Assembly (NCBI RefSeq): GCF_002272825.1
Contig: NZ_MLAM01000010.1
Coordinates: 1 to 64,000 of the forward strand
Reading direction: 5' to 3'
Length of the DNA: 64,000 bases
Source: Helicobacter sp. 11S02596-1
GTDB lineage: Bacteria; Campylobacterota; Campylobacteria; Campylobacterales; Helicobacteraceae
A program made the position numbers and the translations under genes. Shown here piece by piece: positions 28,460 to 38,543 of the stretch. A model generated the notes under the pieces. The model did not search any database. It saw only the letters and a list, made by a program, of their open reading frames with translations, and was not told where the DNA came from. Each line of letters starts with the position of its first letter. The stretch's first letter is position 1.

Positions 28460-28855
28460 TCACGCCCCCACTTCTTGCTTGACAAAAGATTTGAGTGTTT
28501 CTTTGACACCAAAATCAGGATAATCCATCATCGAAAGGGCGATCTGGGCTGCGGTGTGATTTTGCGGGTTAAAAATCAATGGGGCCAAAAAATTCACCAT
28601 CGAATCTTCCAGATTCTTTTGTAGCACCACCACACAATAAACCTCAACATTAGAATCCTTATCAAGCTCTAAAAGCAACTCGACATATTTTGGCACACTA
28701 AAAGAATATTCCCGCAAAGCATAGGGATTTACCAATGTCATCACAAAGCCCCCATCAGGGCTACTTATCTTGCTAAAAAGCGTGTCAATCTTTTCAAATC
28801 TAACCTGTGTGATGTTTTCAAACCCTAAAATAGGCGCTTTCAAATCATATAACAT
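28460..28855 (-). CDS. fliW: Flagellar assembly factor FliW
   Basis: 131 residues of the FliW fold (APILGFENITQVRFEKID..., NPYALREYSF, VYCVVVLQ). FliW binds flagellin and antagonises CsrA, linking filament assembly to flagellin translation. The start at 28855 has AGGAG upstream; the longer in-frame reading has no ribosome site. It lies upstream of murG, with divergent valS on the other side. Confidence 0.9.
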   Translation of the reverse strand: MLYDLKAPILGFENITQVRFEKIDTLFSKISSPDGGFVMTLVNPYALREYSFSVPKYVELLLELDKDSNVEVYCVVVLQKNLEDSMVNFLAPLIFNPQNHTAAQIALSMMDYPDFGVKETLKSFVKQEVGA

Positions 28856-28884
28856 ATTTTCTCCTGTAATTATTGGCTTTTTTG

Positions 28885-28890
28885 TATAAT
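28885..28890 (+). promoter_or_regulatory. -10 box of valS promoter
   Basis: TATAAT preceded by TTG (extended -10 like), 40 nt upstream of the valS start, in the divergent gap with fliW. Confidence 0.55.
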
Positions 28891-28930
28891 TCAAAAAGCA
28901 AAACTTATACCAATCTTTTAAGGACACCCG

Positions 28931-31597
28931 ATGGGCTTAGATGCCACAATGAAATCCTACAACCCCACAGAAATTGAAGAAACTATTTATCAAATCTGCA
29001 AAGAACGTGGTTATTTTGAAATCAGCGGCAACCAAAATATCCAAAAAGAAAACAAAACATTCTCAATGATGATGCCCCCGCCCAATGTTACCGGCGTCCT
29101 CCACATCGGACACGCCCTCACGCTCACCCTCCAAGACATCCTCACCCGTTTCAAGCGAATGGATGGCTACATCACCCTCTATCAGCCCGGACTTGATCAC
29201 GCCGGGATCGCCACGCAAAATATCGTCGAAAAACAACTCCTCGCACAAGGAATCAAAAAAGAAACTATTGGCAGGGAAGCTTTTATCCAAAAAGTATGGG
29301 AATGGAAAGAAAAAAGTGGCGGGGTGATTTTCTCACAAATGGAACGTCTTGGGATCTCACCTGCGTGGTCTCGGGCGAGATTTACAATGGATGAGGGGCT
29401 TAAAAATGCCGTGAGAAAAGCCTTTGTGAGCTGGTATGAACACGGGCTTATCGTTCAAGACAACTATATGGTAAATTGGTGCACCCACGATGGCGCACTC
29501 TCAGATATTGAAGTAGAATACGAAGAAAATCTTGGCAAACTCTATTACCTCAAATACCCCATCAAAGGCACGCACGACTGCCTCATCGTGGCTACCACAC
29601 GCCCAGAAACCTATTTTGGAGATACAGCCGTGATGGTCCATCCTGATGATGAACGCTACCAAAAAACTATCGGCAAAAGCGTCTTGCTCCCGCTTGTAGG
29701 CAAAGAAATACCCATCATCGCTGATACCTATGTCGATCCCTCATTTGGGACCGGCTGTGTCAAAGTCACCCCCGCTCACGATGTTAATGACTATGAAGTC
29801 GGCAAAAGACACCAATTAGACACGATTGTCGTGTTTGATAAAATGGGTATTCTCAATGAAAATGCCCAAGAATTTCAAGGACTAGAACGCCTAGAAGCGC
29901 GAGAAAAAATTGTCAAAAAACTCCAAGATGAGGGCTTTATCGAAAAAATCGAAGATTATACCAATCAAGTCGGCAAATGCTACCGCTGTGGCAATATCAT
30001 CGAACCCTATATCTCAAAACAATGGTTTGTCAAAGCCAGCGTGGCAAACGGGGCGATCGAAAAAGTCAATCAAGGTCTTGCCTCCTTTTATCCTCCCCAG
30101 TGGAAAAACAACTACAATGCGTGGATGCGCGAACTCAAAGATTGGTGTATCAGTCGCCAGCTGTGGTGGGGACACCAGATCCCTGTTTGGACTTGCGAAT
30201 GTTCCCATACATTTGCCAGCCAAGAAGATCACCCATCACAATGCCCCAAATGTGGGAGCAAAAATCTCATTCAAGACCCCGATGTCCTTGATACCTGGTT
30301 TAGCTCCGGGCTGTGGGCTTTCAGCACGCTCGGATGGGGTAATGGCGATTTTGGCAAGGATAAAATCTGGCAAAGCGATGATTTGAAAAAATTCTATCCG
30401 AATACCACGCTTATCACCGGATTTGATATTTTGTTTTTTTGGGTCGCGCGGATGCTTTTGAGCGGGGAATCCTTGCTTGGGGAATTGCCCTTTAAAGACA
30501 TCTATTTGCACGCCTTGGTCCGAGATGAAAATGGGGCAAAAATGAGCAAATCCAAAGGCAATGTCATTGACCCTTTGGAAATGATAGAAAAATACGGCGC
30601 GGATGCCCTGCGCTTTACCCTAGCGACGCTTTGTGCGCAGGGGCGGGATATTCGGCTATCTTCTGGGGCGATTGAAATCTCAAAAAATTTCGCCAACAAA
30701 CTCTTTAATGCTACGAATTTCTTGATGATGTATTTGGAGCAATTAGGCGGGCAAAAGGCATTGCAAGAGGGCTTTGAAGACAAACATAGCATACACGATT
30801 TCACAACCCCGCTAGGCAAATACGCCAAATCACGACTAAATCTTGCCACAAAAGAAGTCAGAAACGCCCTAGAAGCCTACCGCTTCAATGATGGGGCAAA
30901 TATCTTGTATCGATTTTTGTGGGGGGAATTTTGCGACTGGTTTATTGAATTTGCCAAAGCCGATAAGGGTGCGATTTATGAGCTTGGTAGCGTGCTAAAA
31001 GACGCGCTCAAACTCCTGCACCCCTATATGCCATTTTTGAGTGAATACCTCTGGGGCAAGCTCAATGCCTCGAGCCTAGAAAACTCCCCATCCATAATGA
31101 TCCAGCCCTATCCAGAAGAAACCACGCAAGATAGGGAGCTAGAAAGTGAGTTTGACATCATCAAAGACGCTATTGTCTCTATTAGGCGCTCAAAGATGAT
31201 TTTAGACATCGGGAATAAGGAGATTTCAAAAGCTTTCATCGAGCCGAATAGACCAATCAAAGATGAAAAACTCCTGCAAAGCTTCCTTGCTAAGCTTGCC
31301 AAAGTCCAAGAAGTAGCCATCACAGATTCCAAACCTAGCCATTGCGTTTCTGATGTGAGTTTGTATTGCCAAACGCACCTAAGTTTGGAGGGCATTGATT
31401 TAGAACCTATCAAAAAACGCCTCGAATCGCAAAAACAAAAGCTAGAAAAAGAAATCCATAAGCTCACCTCAATGCTACAGAATCAAAAATTTCTTCAAAA
31501 TGCCCCCAAAGAAGTGCTTGAAGAAACAAGAAAAAATTTAGAGGATGCTAATGATAAAATGGCGAAAATCACTGAAGAACTGAAATTATTTATATGA
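28931..31597 (+). CDS. valS: Valyl-tRNA synthetase
   Basis: 888 residues, class I synthetase with an editing domain. HIGH is at 58-61 (LHIGHAL), KMSKS at 537-541 and the editing-domain TTRPETYFGDTAV near 215-230. It also has a C-rich insert (CYRCGN; CPKCGS) and a C-terminal coiled coil (KKRLESQKQKLEKEIHKL...) that contacts tRNA-Val. Start ATG with AAGGA upstream. The cognate tRNA-Val is at 15406. Confidence 0.98.
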   Translation: MGLDATMKSYNPTEIEETIYQICKERGYFEISGNQNIQKENKTFSMMMPPPNVTGVLHIGHALTLTLQDILTRFKRMDGYITLYQPGLDHAGIATQNIVEKQLLAQGIKKETIGREAFIQKVWEWKEKSGGVIFSQMERLGISPAWSRARFTMDEGLKNAVRKAFVSWYEHGLIVQDNYMVNWCTHDGALSDIEVEYEENLGKLYYLKYPIKGTHDCLIVATTRPETYFGDTAVMVHPDDERYQKTIGKSVLLPLVGKEIPIIADTYVDPSFGTGCVKVTPAHDVNDYEVGKRHQLDTIVVFDKMGILNENAQEFQGLERLEAREKIVKKLQDEGFIEKIEDYTNQVGKCYRCGNIIEPYISKQWFVKASVANGAIEKVNQGLASFYPPQWKNNYNAWMRELKDWCISRQLWWGHQIPVWTCECSHTFASQEDHPSQCPKCGSKNLIQDPDVLDTWFSSGLWAFSTLGWGNGDFGKDKIWQSDDLKKFYPNTTLITGFDILFFWVARMLLSGESLLGELPFKDIYLHALVRDENGAKMSKSKGNVIDPLEMIEKYGADALRFTLATLCAQGRDIRLSSGAIEISKNFANKLFNATNFLMMYLEQLGGQKALQEGFEDKHSIHDFTTPLGKYAKSRLNLATKEVRNALEAYRFNDGANILYRFLWGEFCDWFIEFAKADKGAIYELGSVLKDALKLLHPYMPFLSEYLWGKLNASSLENSPSIMIQPYPEETTQDRELESEFDIIKDAIVSIRRSKMILDIGNKEISKAFIEPNRPIKDEKLLQSFLAKLAKVQEVAITDSKPSHCVSDVSLYCQTHLSLEGIDLEPIKKRLESQKQKLEKEIHKLTSMLQNQKFLQNAPKEVLEETRKNLEDANDKMAKITEELKLFI

Positions 31598-31665
31598 TTT
31601 TAAATCATATCTAACTTTATATGTGTAATAATTTTATAATTTCAAATTTACTGCAGGAGTAATGG

Positions 31666-32907
31666 GTGATCTTGATGGGCAAAAAAACAAAAGTTGTTTT
31701 TTCCACTCCAGATGGCTTTGTAGATACCCATTTGCGTGCTACAAAACCCTCCAAAACAGATACCATCATCGCTTGTATCAAAAGCACATCTCTCATCAAA
31801 GCCCAAGTCCGAATCGAAAATGCTTCCTTGCCATTATCAAACACCGCACTTTCAGATTGGCTTTATGCCAAATGTGTTGCCGAAGGGATTTTTGAGCCCA
31901 ATATTTCCTATTGTTTTGTGTATCTGTGCCAAGACTTCGCTTCAGAAAAAGTCTTTCAAATCTATGCGTTGGACTTAGCGTATTTCCCAGCCCATCAAAT
32001 CCTCATCCCCGATATTTTTTTACCGATGGGATTGGATTTGACCAAACACACGCAGAGTGTATTTTTGTTTGATAAAAATCTTGTGTTTTATCATCAAAAC
32101 GAGCTTGTTTATCACTCGTTTTGTCAAAATCCCCAAGAGATTAATAAAGCCCTTGATTATATCCACGCTATCTATTCGATCGCACCCAGCGTGATTTATG
32201 CCCAAGATAGCGAGACCCTTGAGCTAATCTCATCTGATGTATCCTTGCCCATCTTGCCACTAAGCGCACTCACAGGGGAGAGTGAAAACCCCATCGCCAC
32301 GCTGGCATTCTTGTATTTTTCCAAATCCCAAAACAACGCCTTGCCCCTGCTTTTCCCCAGCACGCCGATTTCATTTTATCAAAGCAAGACATTCGATCTG
32401 CTGGTCAAAACCCTCTGCGCTACGCTGTTGATGCTCCTTTACCCAACTTCTGAATTTCTGTATTCTATTTATCTTAAACACCGATTTGAAGCACTCACCA
32501 AAGAAAATCTTGCAACCCTCCAAACCATCGCCACGTATTCTCAAAGCACCGCCCCAGAGAAAAATAAAGCCCAAGATACGGCACTACAAGACCATCTATA
32601 CGCCCTATATCAAGCCCAAATTGCCTACTTGCCTCGCTATAATCTCCTTGCTGACCTCTCCAAAATGCTTGCGTTCAAGGATATTGTAGTCGAAGATATT
32701 CGTTTGACTAGTGATATTTTTCAAGATGTTGCTGCGATGAGTTTTGTCCTCTCTAGCCTATCGCAAAAAAATATCATCAATGCCATCAACGCACTACAAA
32801 ATAGCCCGCATTGGACAAATGCAAAACAACAAATCTTCTTTGAAGCCATCAGTAAAAATCAAGAAAAATCCTCAGCTGAAATCATCTGGGTTCGCAATGT
32901 TTTCTAG
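31666..32907 (+). CDS. Type II secretion / DNA-uptake assembly protein, GspL/PilM-PilN-like
   Basis: 413 residues with a GspL-like plan: a cytosolic ~240-residue alpha/beta domain, one transmembrane helix (about 244-263) and a periplasmic helical tail (~265-413). Sequence motifs are weak, so the assignment rests on topology and position as the first gene of a secretin-GspE-GspF operon. Translation probably starts at GTG 31666, 6 nt after AGGAG; the ATG at 31662 is in another frame. It overlaps the next gene by 11 nt. Confidence 0.68.
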   Translation: MILMGKKTKVVFSTPDGFVDTHLRATKPSKTDTIIACIKSTSLIKAQVRIENASLPLSNTALSDWLYAKCVAEGIFEPNISYCFVYLCQDFASEKVFQIYALDLAYFPAHQILIPDIFLPMGLDLTKHTQSVFLFDKNLVFYHQNELVYHSFCQNPQEINKALDYIHAIYSIAPSVIYAQDSETLELISSDVSLPILPLSALTGESENPIATLAFLYFSKSQNNALPLLFPSTPISFYQSKTFDLLVKTLCATLLMLLYPTSEFLYSIYLKHRFEALTKENLATLQTIATYSQSTAPEKNKAQDTALQDHLYALYQAQIAYLPRYNLLADLSKMLAFKDIVVEDIRLTSDIFQDVAAMSFVLSSLSQKNIINAINALQNSPHWTNAKQQIFFEAISKNQEKSSAEIIWVRNVF

Positions 32908-33448
32908 TATTTTTAAAAGCCTTGAAAGCTATATCCAAAACAAAAATAAAAAAGAGCTTTATATCCTTTTGGGGGTATTATGGGGCTTGATATTTGCCCT
33001 GATTTATTTTTTGCTTTTGCCCCCTATCTCTGATAATCTCACCCAACAAAAAGAAGCTTATGCGATTTTAAGCTTAGCTTATGCCAAAAATCTCTCCCAT
33101 CTACAAAAAATTTCTCAAAACCCCCAAGAGAAAAACATTGAGATAAACAAGCAAGCCCAAGAAGTGCATTGGCAACAAGCATTCAGGCACGCTGCGATAA
33201 ATAATTACGCCCTGCTTAAAATGATTGAAAATCTCGCTACCAAATTGCAATTACAAATCACCTCAGATATTACCAACACAGGCGATGATTTGCTCTTTTG
33301 CCTTGAGGGTAGATTCCAAGATTTTACAGAATGGCTACGCTATTTGGAGCAAAATTATTTTGTTTTTATCGAAGATTTCCACCTATTTTTCAAAGAAAAC
33401 ACCCTCGCTTATCAAATCCATATCAAAAATCTAGGAAACTCGTTATGA
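32897..33448 (+). CDS. GspM/PilO-like assembly protein
   Basis: 183 residues: short cytosolic N-terminus, one transmembrane helix (about 20-42, KELYILLGVLWGLIFALIYF), a coiled coil, then a small alpha/beta C-terminal domain (LFCLEGRFQDFTEWLRYLEQ), the layout of PilO/GspM inner-membrane partners. The start codon lies inside the preceding gene and its stop overlaps the next gene by 4 nt. Confidence 0.62.
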   Translation: MFSSIFKSLESYIQNKNKKELYILLGVLWGLIFALIYFLLLPPISDNLTQQKEAYAILSLAYAKNLSHLQKISQNPQEKNIEINKQAQEVHWQQAFRHAAINNYALLKMIENLATKLQLQITSDITNTGDDLLFCLEGRFQDFTEWLRYLEQNYFVFIEDFHLFFKENTLAYQIHIKNLGNSL

Positions 33449-33783
33449 AAGCTTTGTTTTTAGCTCCACTTTTTTGGGCGAGCCTATTTTCCAGCGAGCT
33501 TTCTAGTGATATTTCTAACAAGATCCCCGAGACCTTTTTGAACACCCCTATCCATATCGCTAAACAAAAAATTTTTAATATGTTTGATTCTAGCATTCTC
33601 CAAACCCCCAAGCTTGAAATCATCATCAACCAAAAAGCCAAGATCAATGGCAAGTGGTATCAACACGGACAAAAAGTCTCAAAATACCATATCATCGCCA
33701 TCGAGCAAAATGCTGTGATTTTGAAAAATGCCCAACAAACTCTCAAGCTCACCACCCGAGCTCACCACAAAAAGACAAAATGA
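33445..33783 (+). CDS. Exported MshK/GspC-like small protein
   Basis: 112 residues with a signal peptide (MKALFLAPLFWASLFSSEL) and a compact beta domain INGKWYQHGQKVSKYHIIAIEQNAVIL. The INGKWY...G..V..Y.I..I pattern recalls the MshK/PilP/GspC homology region, which contacts the secretin. Overlaps both neighbours (ATGA-type), so it is translationally coupled between the PilO-like and secretin genes. Confidence 0.6.
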   Translation: MKALFLAPLFWASLFSSELSSDISNKIPETFLNTPIHIAKQKIFNMFDSSILQTPKLEIIINQKAKINGKWYQHGQKVSKYHIIAIEQNAVILKNAQQTLKLTTRAHHKKTK

Positions 33784-35309
33784 TGGGCAAAATCAGAGGC
33801 AATATCAAACGATGCCTTGCAATTTTTTGCCTGTGTTTATGCGCCCAAGCCAACGATTTATGCAACGACAAAACATTTGACATCGCCACAGCAGAAGATT
33901 CATCTATCCGTGAAGTCATCGAAGAAATCGCTAATGAGTGCTATTTCAGCCTGATTTATGCCGATAGCAAGACCAAAGAAATCCTTGATGATCAAAAACC
34001 CGTCTTAAACCTCAAAGCCCACAAACTCGAATCCATCTTGCAAATCATTACCGATGGGGCAGATCTGAGTTATGAAATCAAAAAACGCCATATCAAAATC
34101 AAACGCCTCATCACCAAAACGTTCAATATCGATTATGTCGCCACGGCACGTGTGGGTTCAAGCAACACCGATGTCATCTTCTCCCAAGACACCCAAAATA
34201 ATCTCTATCAAACCCCATCTTTAATGTCCCTACAAAACCAAACCGACGCCCACCAAAGGGCGATGGCAATCGGTAGCGAGCAAACCAAACTCAATGTCGG
34301 GCGTAGCGGGACAAAAATCTACTCCATTGATGAGCTTAATTTTTGGGGTGAGCTAGAAAACGAACTCGTAGCGATCACCTATCGCCCCGGAGATAGCAAC
34401 CAGCCGCCAAAATCTGGTACAAAAAGCACCATCGTCATCAACAAAGGGGCTGGACTTGTTACCATCACCGCCTCACCCTCACAAATCCAGAGGGTGCAAG
34501 ACTACATCGATATCCTCAAGGAAAAAATGCAAGCCCAAGTCCTCATCGATGTGAATATCCTCACGATTTCTCACAATAACATCGATACGGCTGGGGTAAA
34601 TTGGGGAGAAATCTACAATCTAGGTATCAAGGGCAGTGGGGATGGGAACAATCTGGTTACATTCCAAAATTCAGGCGCAAACTATGGCATTAATATCTTT
34701 TCTCAAGACCTCACCTTAGGGAAGATTTTGGAGTTTCTCCATCACTATGGCAAAGTCAGCTCGGTTTCTAACCCCAAAGTCCTCACGCTAAACAACCAGC
34801 CTGCCATCATCTCTGTGGGCAATGTATTGCGCTATACACAAAATCTCGTTTATCAAAACAGCACGAATACCGCTGTGATCCAAAACACTGGCGAACAATT
34901 CCCCACGGTTTTTTCAGGCGTGCTTTTAGATGTAACGCCTTCAATCAGCAAGGGCTATGTCATCTTGAAAATCAATCCTTCCATCACCAAAGCCAAAGAC
35001 GCCGCTATAGAAAACCAGCCCAATGCACTCAAATCCCCACCCAATCTATCGACCAACCAACTCTCCTCTATTGTCAAACTCCAAGACAATCAAAAAGTCA
35101 TCTTAGGCGGGCTCATCCACAAAACCCAATCCATCGTAGAAAAAAAGCTCCCCATTCTAGGCTATATTCCCCTACTCAAATACTTTTTTTCCTACAAAAA
35201 AGATCTCAAACAAACCCAAGAAATCATCATCGTCATCACGCCAAAAATCATTACCCCCACGAGCTTTCCGAGTGATTTGGGATACAATATCCCCGAGGGA
35301 AACCTATAA
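33780..35309 (+). CDS. Secretin of DNA-uptake / type II-like system (CtsD/MshL/PilQ family)
   Basis: 509 residues. The signal peptide ends near residue 24. N-terminal secretin-and-TonB domain: IREVIEEIANECYFSLIYA. The C-terminal secretin pore has VLIDVNILTISHNNIDTAG, VSSVSNPKVLTLNNQPAIISVG, VDVTPS-type and KVILGGLI segments, ending ETQ-like KKDLKQTQEIIIVITPKII. It forms the outer-membrane channel through which DNA or a pseudopilus passes. The start at 33780 overlaps the upstream stop by ATGA; a longer frame extends into the previous gene. The best functional parallel is CtsD of C. jejuni natural transformation. Confidence 0.88.
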   Translation: MMGKIRGNIKRCLAIFCLCLCAQANDLCNDKTFDIATAEDSSIREVIEEIANECYFSLIYADSKTKEILDDQKPVLNLKAHKLESILQIITDGADLSYEIKKRHIKIKRLITKTFNIDYVATARVGSSNTDVIFSQDTQNNLYQTPSLMSLQNQTDAHQRAMAIGSEQTKLNVGRSGTKIYSIDELNFWGELENELVAITYRPGDSNQPPKSGTKSTIVINKGAGLVTITASPSQIQRVQDYIDILKEKMQAQVLIDVNILTISHNNIDTAGVNWGEIYNLGIKGSGDGNNLVTFQNSGANYGINIFSQDLTLGKILEFLHHYGKVSSVSNPKVLTLNNQPAIISVGNVLRYTQNLVYQNSTNTAVIQNTGEQFPTVFSGVLLDVTPSISKGYVILKINPSITKAKDAAIENQPNALKSPPNLSTNQLSSIVKLQDNQKVILGGLIHKTQSIVEKKLPILGYIPLLKYFFSYKKDLKQTQEIIIVITPKIITPTSFPSDLGYNIPEGNL

Positions 35310-35803
35310 TGAAAATAAATATAAAAATAGATTGGTCCTTTTTGTTGCAACCAAGCACTTTGATTATAGGGGCTTCATTTTTGCTTGGTATCATTGCGAC
35401 CAATATCAATTCCTACCAAAACGGCTATGCTAAAGCCATCGAGGATTCTCAAAAATCTTTGAGCCTTTCAAAACCGCAAACACAGCCCGCACCTATGACG
35501 TCGCCCGCACTGCCATCGCCACGCATTCAAACCCCCCAAAAACCTGTGCTGGAAAAACCACCATTTTATATGGGCGAAATTCAAGGCAATCTCACCTATG
35601 CCCACGCTATTAAAATCGCACAAGATTACTACGCAAATGGGGCGTATGAAAATGCTATGATTTGGGCTTACCGCGCTAATCAAATCGATCCAAACGGCAT
35701 CCAAAGCTACAAAATCACTATCGAAAGCCTCGAAAAAATCGGCGAAACAAAACAAGCCCAAACATTAAAGCGAGAAGTCGAAGCATTTTTTAGGAATCGC
35801 TGA
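35309..35803 (+). CDS. Membrane-anchored TPR-like protein of the secretion operon
   Basis: 164 residues: cytosolic stub, one transmembrane helix (about 14-32), a Pro-rich linker (~50-80), then one to two TPR-like helix pairs (ALKIAQDYYANGAYENAMIWAYRANQIDP type). This resembles the MshN/CtsX-type periplasmic partners found beside the secretin. Overlaps the secretin stop by one base and the gspE-like start by one base. Confidence 0.65.
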   Translation: MKINIKIDWSFLLQPSTLIIGASFLLGIIATNINSYQNGYAKAIEDSQKSLSLSKPQTQPAPMTSPALPSPRIQTPQKPVLEKPPFYMGEIQGNLTYAHAIKIAQDYYANGAYENAMIWAYRANQIDPNGIQSYKITIESLEKIGETKQAQTLKREVEAFFRNR

Positions 35804-37290
35804 TGAATGCAATGAGCGAGATAGAAACGCTGGATTTTCAAGATTGGGCTATTGATGAAAAATCCTGCACCCTTTTGCCCTATCAGCTAGCGTGCAAGCT
35901 AAAAACATTCGTATTTTTGATTGATTTTGCAAAACAAAATATCATTTTAGCCGTATGTGAAGACAAAGAAAACACTCACAAACAAAACACCCATAACCAA
36001 AGCTTACTCCAAGAAATCATCAAACAAAAATACCCAACATTTGCCGTGCAGCATTGCCCCATCCACCCCAAAAGCTTTTATATCGCCTTAGAACATATCA
36101 AAATCCAAGAACAAATCTATCGCTTCAGCACCCAAATCAACCAGCAAAAAAGCGCCCAAAGCAGTATCGAAAGCTTCTATCATTTTATTTTAGAAACTGC
36201 TATTTTGCAAAATGCGAGCGATTTGCACCTAGAATCCAAACACACGCACGCAAGTTTTAAGATTCGCAAAGATGGCAAAATCAAAGAAATCGCCAAGCTA
36301 AGCTGCGAAATCTTTGAACTCCTTTGTAACAAAATCAAACTCCAATCACGGCTTGATATCAGCGAAAAACGCCTGCCTCAAGATGGGCGATACAGCCTCA
36401 ATATTGAGGGCAAGGATTATGATTTTAGAATCTCGTGCGTGCCTACCCAGCACGGCGAATCCATCGTAATGCGCCTGCTTTACAAACAAACCCGCCAGAT
36501 TGATTTGGATTTTCTCAACCTCAGCACCGACCATCACGCATTGATTCAAAAAAGTATCCATTCCCCGCACGGCATTATCCTCATCACCGGACCCACAGGG
36601 AGTGGCAAAAGCACCACGCTTTATGCCTTGCTTGAAACGCTAAAATCTTCTGAAAAAAAGCTCATCACCATCGAAGACCCTATCGAATACCAAATCGATC
36701 TCGCCACGCAAGTCCAGATCAATCCTGATTATGGATTTGGCTTCCCAGAAGCCTTGCGGGCGATCTTGCGCCAAGACCCCGATATTATTATGGTCGGAGA
36801 AATCCGCGACCAAGAAACCCTCCAGCTAGCTATCCAAAGCTCGTTAACTGGTCATCTCGTCCTCTCGACTATCCACACAAACGACACCGCTAGCACCATC
36901 GATCGGCTTTTGGATATGGGAATCGCACCTTATTTGCTTAATTCTAGCCTCCATACCATCATCTCCCAACGCTTGGTCCGCAAGCTCTGCCCGCATTGCA
37001 AAAAACCCAAAGCAATCTCGCAAACAGAAAAAATCGCCCAAGAACAAAACGCATTCACCCCAGTGGGTTGCCAAAAATGCCATATGCAGGGCTTTGATGG
37101 CAGGGAGGCGATTTTTGAGGTTTTAGAAATCACTGATACTATCAAACCCCTCATCGGCAAAACCCCCACATCAAAACTCAAAGAAATATTAAAGGAAAAA
37201 GGCTTTCAAACACTCTTTGATGATGGGATAAGAAAAGCACGTGAGGGGATCACAACGTATGAAGAAATTTACCGCAGTATCAAAGAATAA
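35803..37290 (+). CDS. GspE/PilB-family assembly ATPase (CtsE-like)
   Basis: 495 residues. N-terminal domain, then the secretion ATPase core: Walker A GPTGSGKST near 263-271, Asp box ITIEDPIEYQ, Walker B RQDPDIIMVGEIRDQET, His box LVLSTIHTNDT, and a C-terminal zinc tetrad CPHCKK...CQKCH. It is the cytosolic motor that powers the pseudopilus or DNA-uptake machinery. No pilT-like retraction ATPase is present in the window. Confidence 0.92.
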   Translation: MNAMSEIETLDFQDWAIDEKSCTLLPYQLACKLKTFVFLIDFAKQNIILAVCEDKENTHKQNTHNQSLLQEIIKQKYPTFAVQHCPIHPKSFYIALEHIKIQEQIYRFSTQINQQKSAQSSIESFYHFILETAILQNASDLHLESKHTHASFKIRKDGKIKEIAKLSCEIFELLCNKIKLQSRLDISEKRLPQDGRYSLNIEGKDYDFRISCVPTQHGESIVMRLLYKQTRQIDLDFLNLSTDHHALIQKSIHSPHGIILITGPTGSGKSTTLYALLETLKSSEKKLITIEDPIEYQIDLATQVQINPDYGFGFPEALRAILRQDPDIIMVGEIRDQETLQLAIQSSLTGHLVLSTIHTNDTASTIDRLLDMGIAPYLLNSSLHTIISQRLVRKLCPHCKKPKAISQTEKIAQEQNAFTPVGCQKCHMQGFDGREAIFEVLEITDTIKPLIGKTPTSKLKEILKEKGFQTLFDDGIRKAREGITTYEEIYRSIKE

Positions 37291-37293
37291 CCA

Positions 37294-38523
37294 ATGAAAT
37301 TCCGTATTCAAGGTATCAAAAACGCACGCACCATCATAATCATATGCCACGCTGCTTCCCAAGAAGAAGCCAAAATAAAAGCCTATGAAGCAGGTATCGC
37401 TCCCACGCAAATCACGCCAATATCCCAAAATGCCCTTTCAGGGTTTTTGTTATTTCCTGCCCTTTTATCGCTTCGTGCTTTTTTATTGCCCTCGCACCAA
37501 AAAGAACTCATCAATAGTTTCAAACAAATCGCTTTAATGCTCGAAGCCTCCTTGCCGATTGATGAGATTCTCAACTATTGTATCGCTGGGCAAAAGCACC
37601 CCAAAATCCAAGCGATGTATCAAGACATACTCCAAAGCCTGCATTCCGGGATTTCTTTGAGCCAAGCATTCAAAAAGCACGCCAACTTCATCGGCGAAAT
37701 GCACGCAAATATCATCGAAGTGGGGCAAAATACGGGCAACCTGCCGGAAACATTCCGTGCCTTAGCCCACGAACTCGAACAAGACCAGCAAGACATCGCA
37801 GGATTTAAGAAAAAAATGTTTTATCCGTTTATCGTGATTTTGAGCGTTTTTGTTGCCTTTGGGATACTCAATGCACTCATTATCCCCGAATTTATCGCTT
37901 TATTTGAAGAATTTAACCTTGAGCTTCCTTTTAGCACCCAAGCGCTGATTTTTACAGGGGATTTATTGCAAAAATGGGGGCTGGTGATACTTGTGATAGC
38001 AGGGCTTGGAGCGGTGGTAGCCAAAAAATCAATCACAAAATCACCGCCACTAAAAGAGTGGCTACATCGCCACATTTTAGATATCCCATTCATCGGAAAA
38101 ATACTCCGCTATCGTGATCTCACACGCTGTTTATTTTCGTTTTATCTATGCGTTAAAACAGGGATGGATTTTGGTGCGTCTTTGAAAAATGCTCACGCTT
38201 CCATCAACAACCTCCATCTCAAAAGCAGTTTTTCTCAAATCATCACCAACATCCAAAAAGGGCAAAATCTCAGCTATGCGTTGGGTGAAGTCACGCTGTT
38301 TGACCCGATGACAAACGGCTTGATTTTAGCCGGTGAAAAAAGCGGGAATCTCGATACCACGCTACAGATGTGTTCCCAATATTATCAAACGCTTTATTCT
38401 GAAGCCCTCAATCGCTTTAGCCAATGGGTAGAACCCATCTTGACATTACTCGTAGGTAGCCTTGTGCTGTGGTTTTCGCTAGGGATAATGATGCCAATGT
38501 GGGATCTTAATAATATCGAGTAA
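37294..38523 (+). CDS. GspF/PilC-family inner-membrane platform protein (CtsF-like)
   Basis: 409 residues with two tandem GspF domains (MLEASLPIDEIL...GISLSQAF and CVKTGMDFGASLKNA...GQNLSYAL) and three to four transmembrane helices, including a C-terminal one (ILTLLVGSLVLWFSLGIMMPMW). It starts 3 nt after the ATPase gene and ends the operon; a repeat-filled gap follows. No pilin or prepilin-peptidase gene is adjacent. Confidence 0.92.
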   Translation: MKFRIQGIKNARTIIIICHAASQEEAKIKAYEAGIAPTQITPISQNALSGFLLFPALLSLRAFLLPSHQKELINSFKQIALMLEASLPIDEILNYCIAGQKHPKIQAMYQDILQSLHSGISLSQAFKKHANFIGEMHANIIEVGQNTGNLPETFRALAHELEQDQQDIAGFKKKMFYPFIVILSVFVAFGILNALIIPEFIALFEEFNLELPFSTQALIFTGDLLQKWGLVILVIAGLGAVVAKKSITKSPPLKEWLHRHILDIPFIGKILRYRDLTRCLFSFYLCVKTGMDFGASLKNAHASINNLHLKSSFSQIITNIQKGQNLSYALGEVTLFDPMTNGLILAGEKSGNLDTTLQMCSQYYQTLYSEALNRFSQWVEPILTLLVGSLVLWFSLGIMMPMWDLNNIE

Positions 38524-38543
38524 ATTGGTTTTCATTTTGCTTA

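Noticed and set aside
31662-31895. ATG-started 77-codon frame at the beginning of the secretion operon
   Set aside because: It overlaps the GspL-like gene in another frame; the GTG at 31666 in the long frame has proper spacing to AGGAG.
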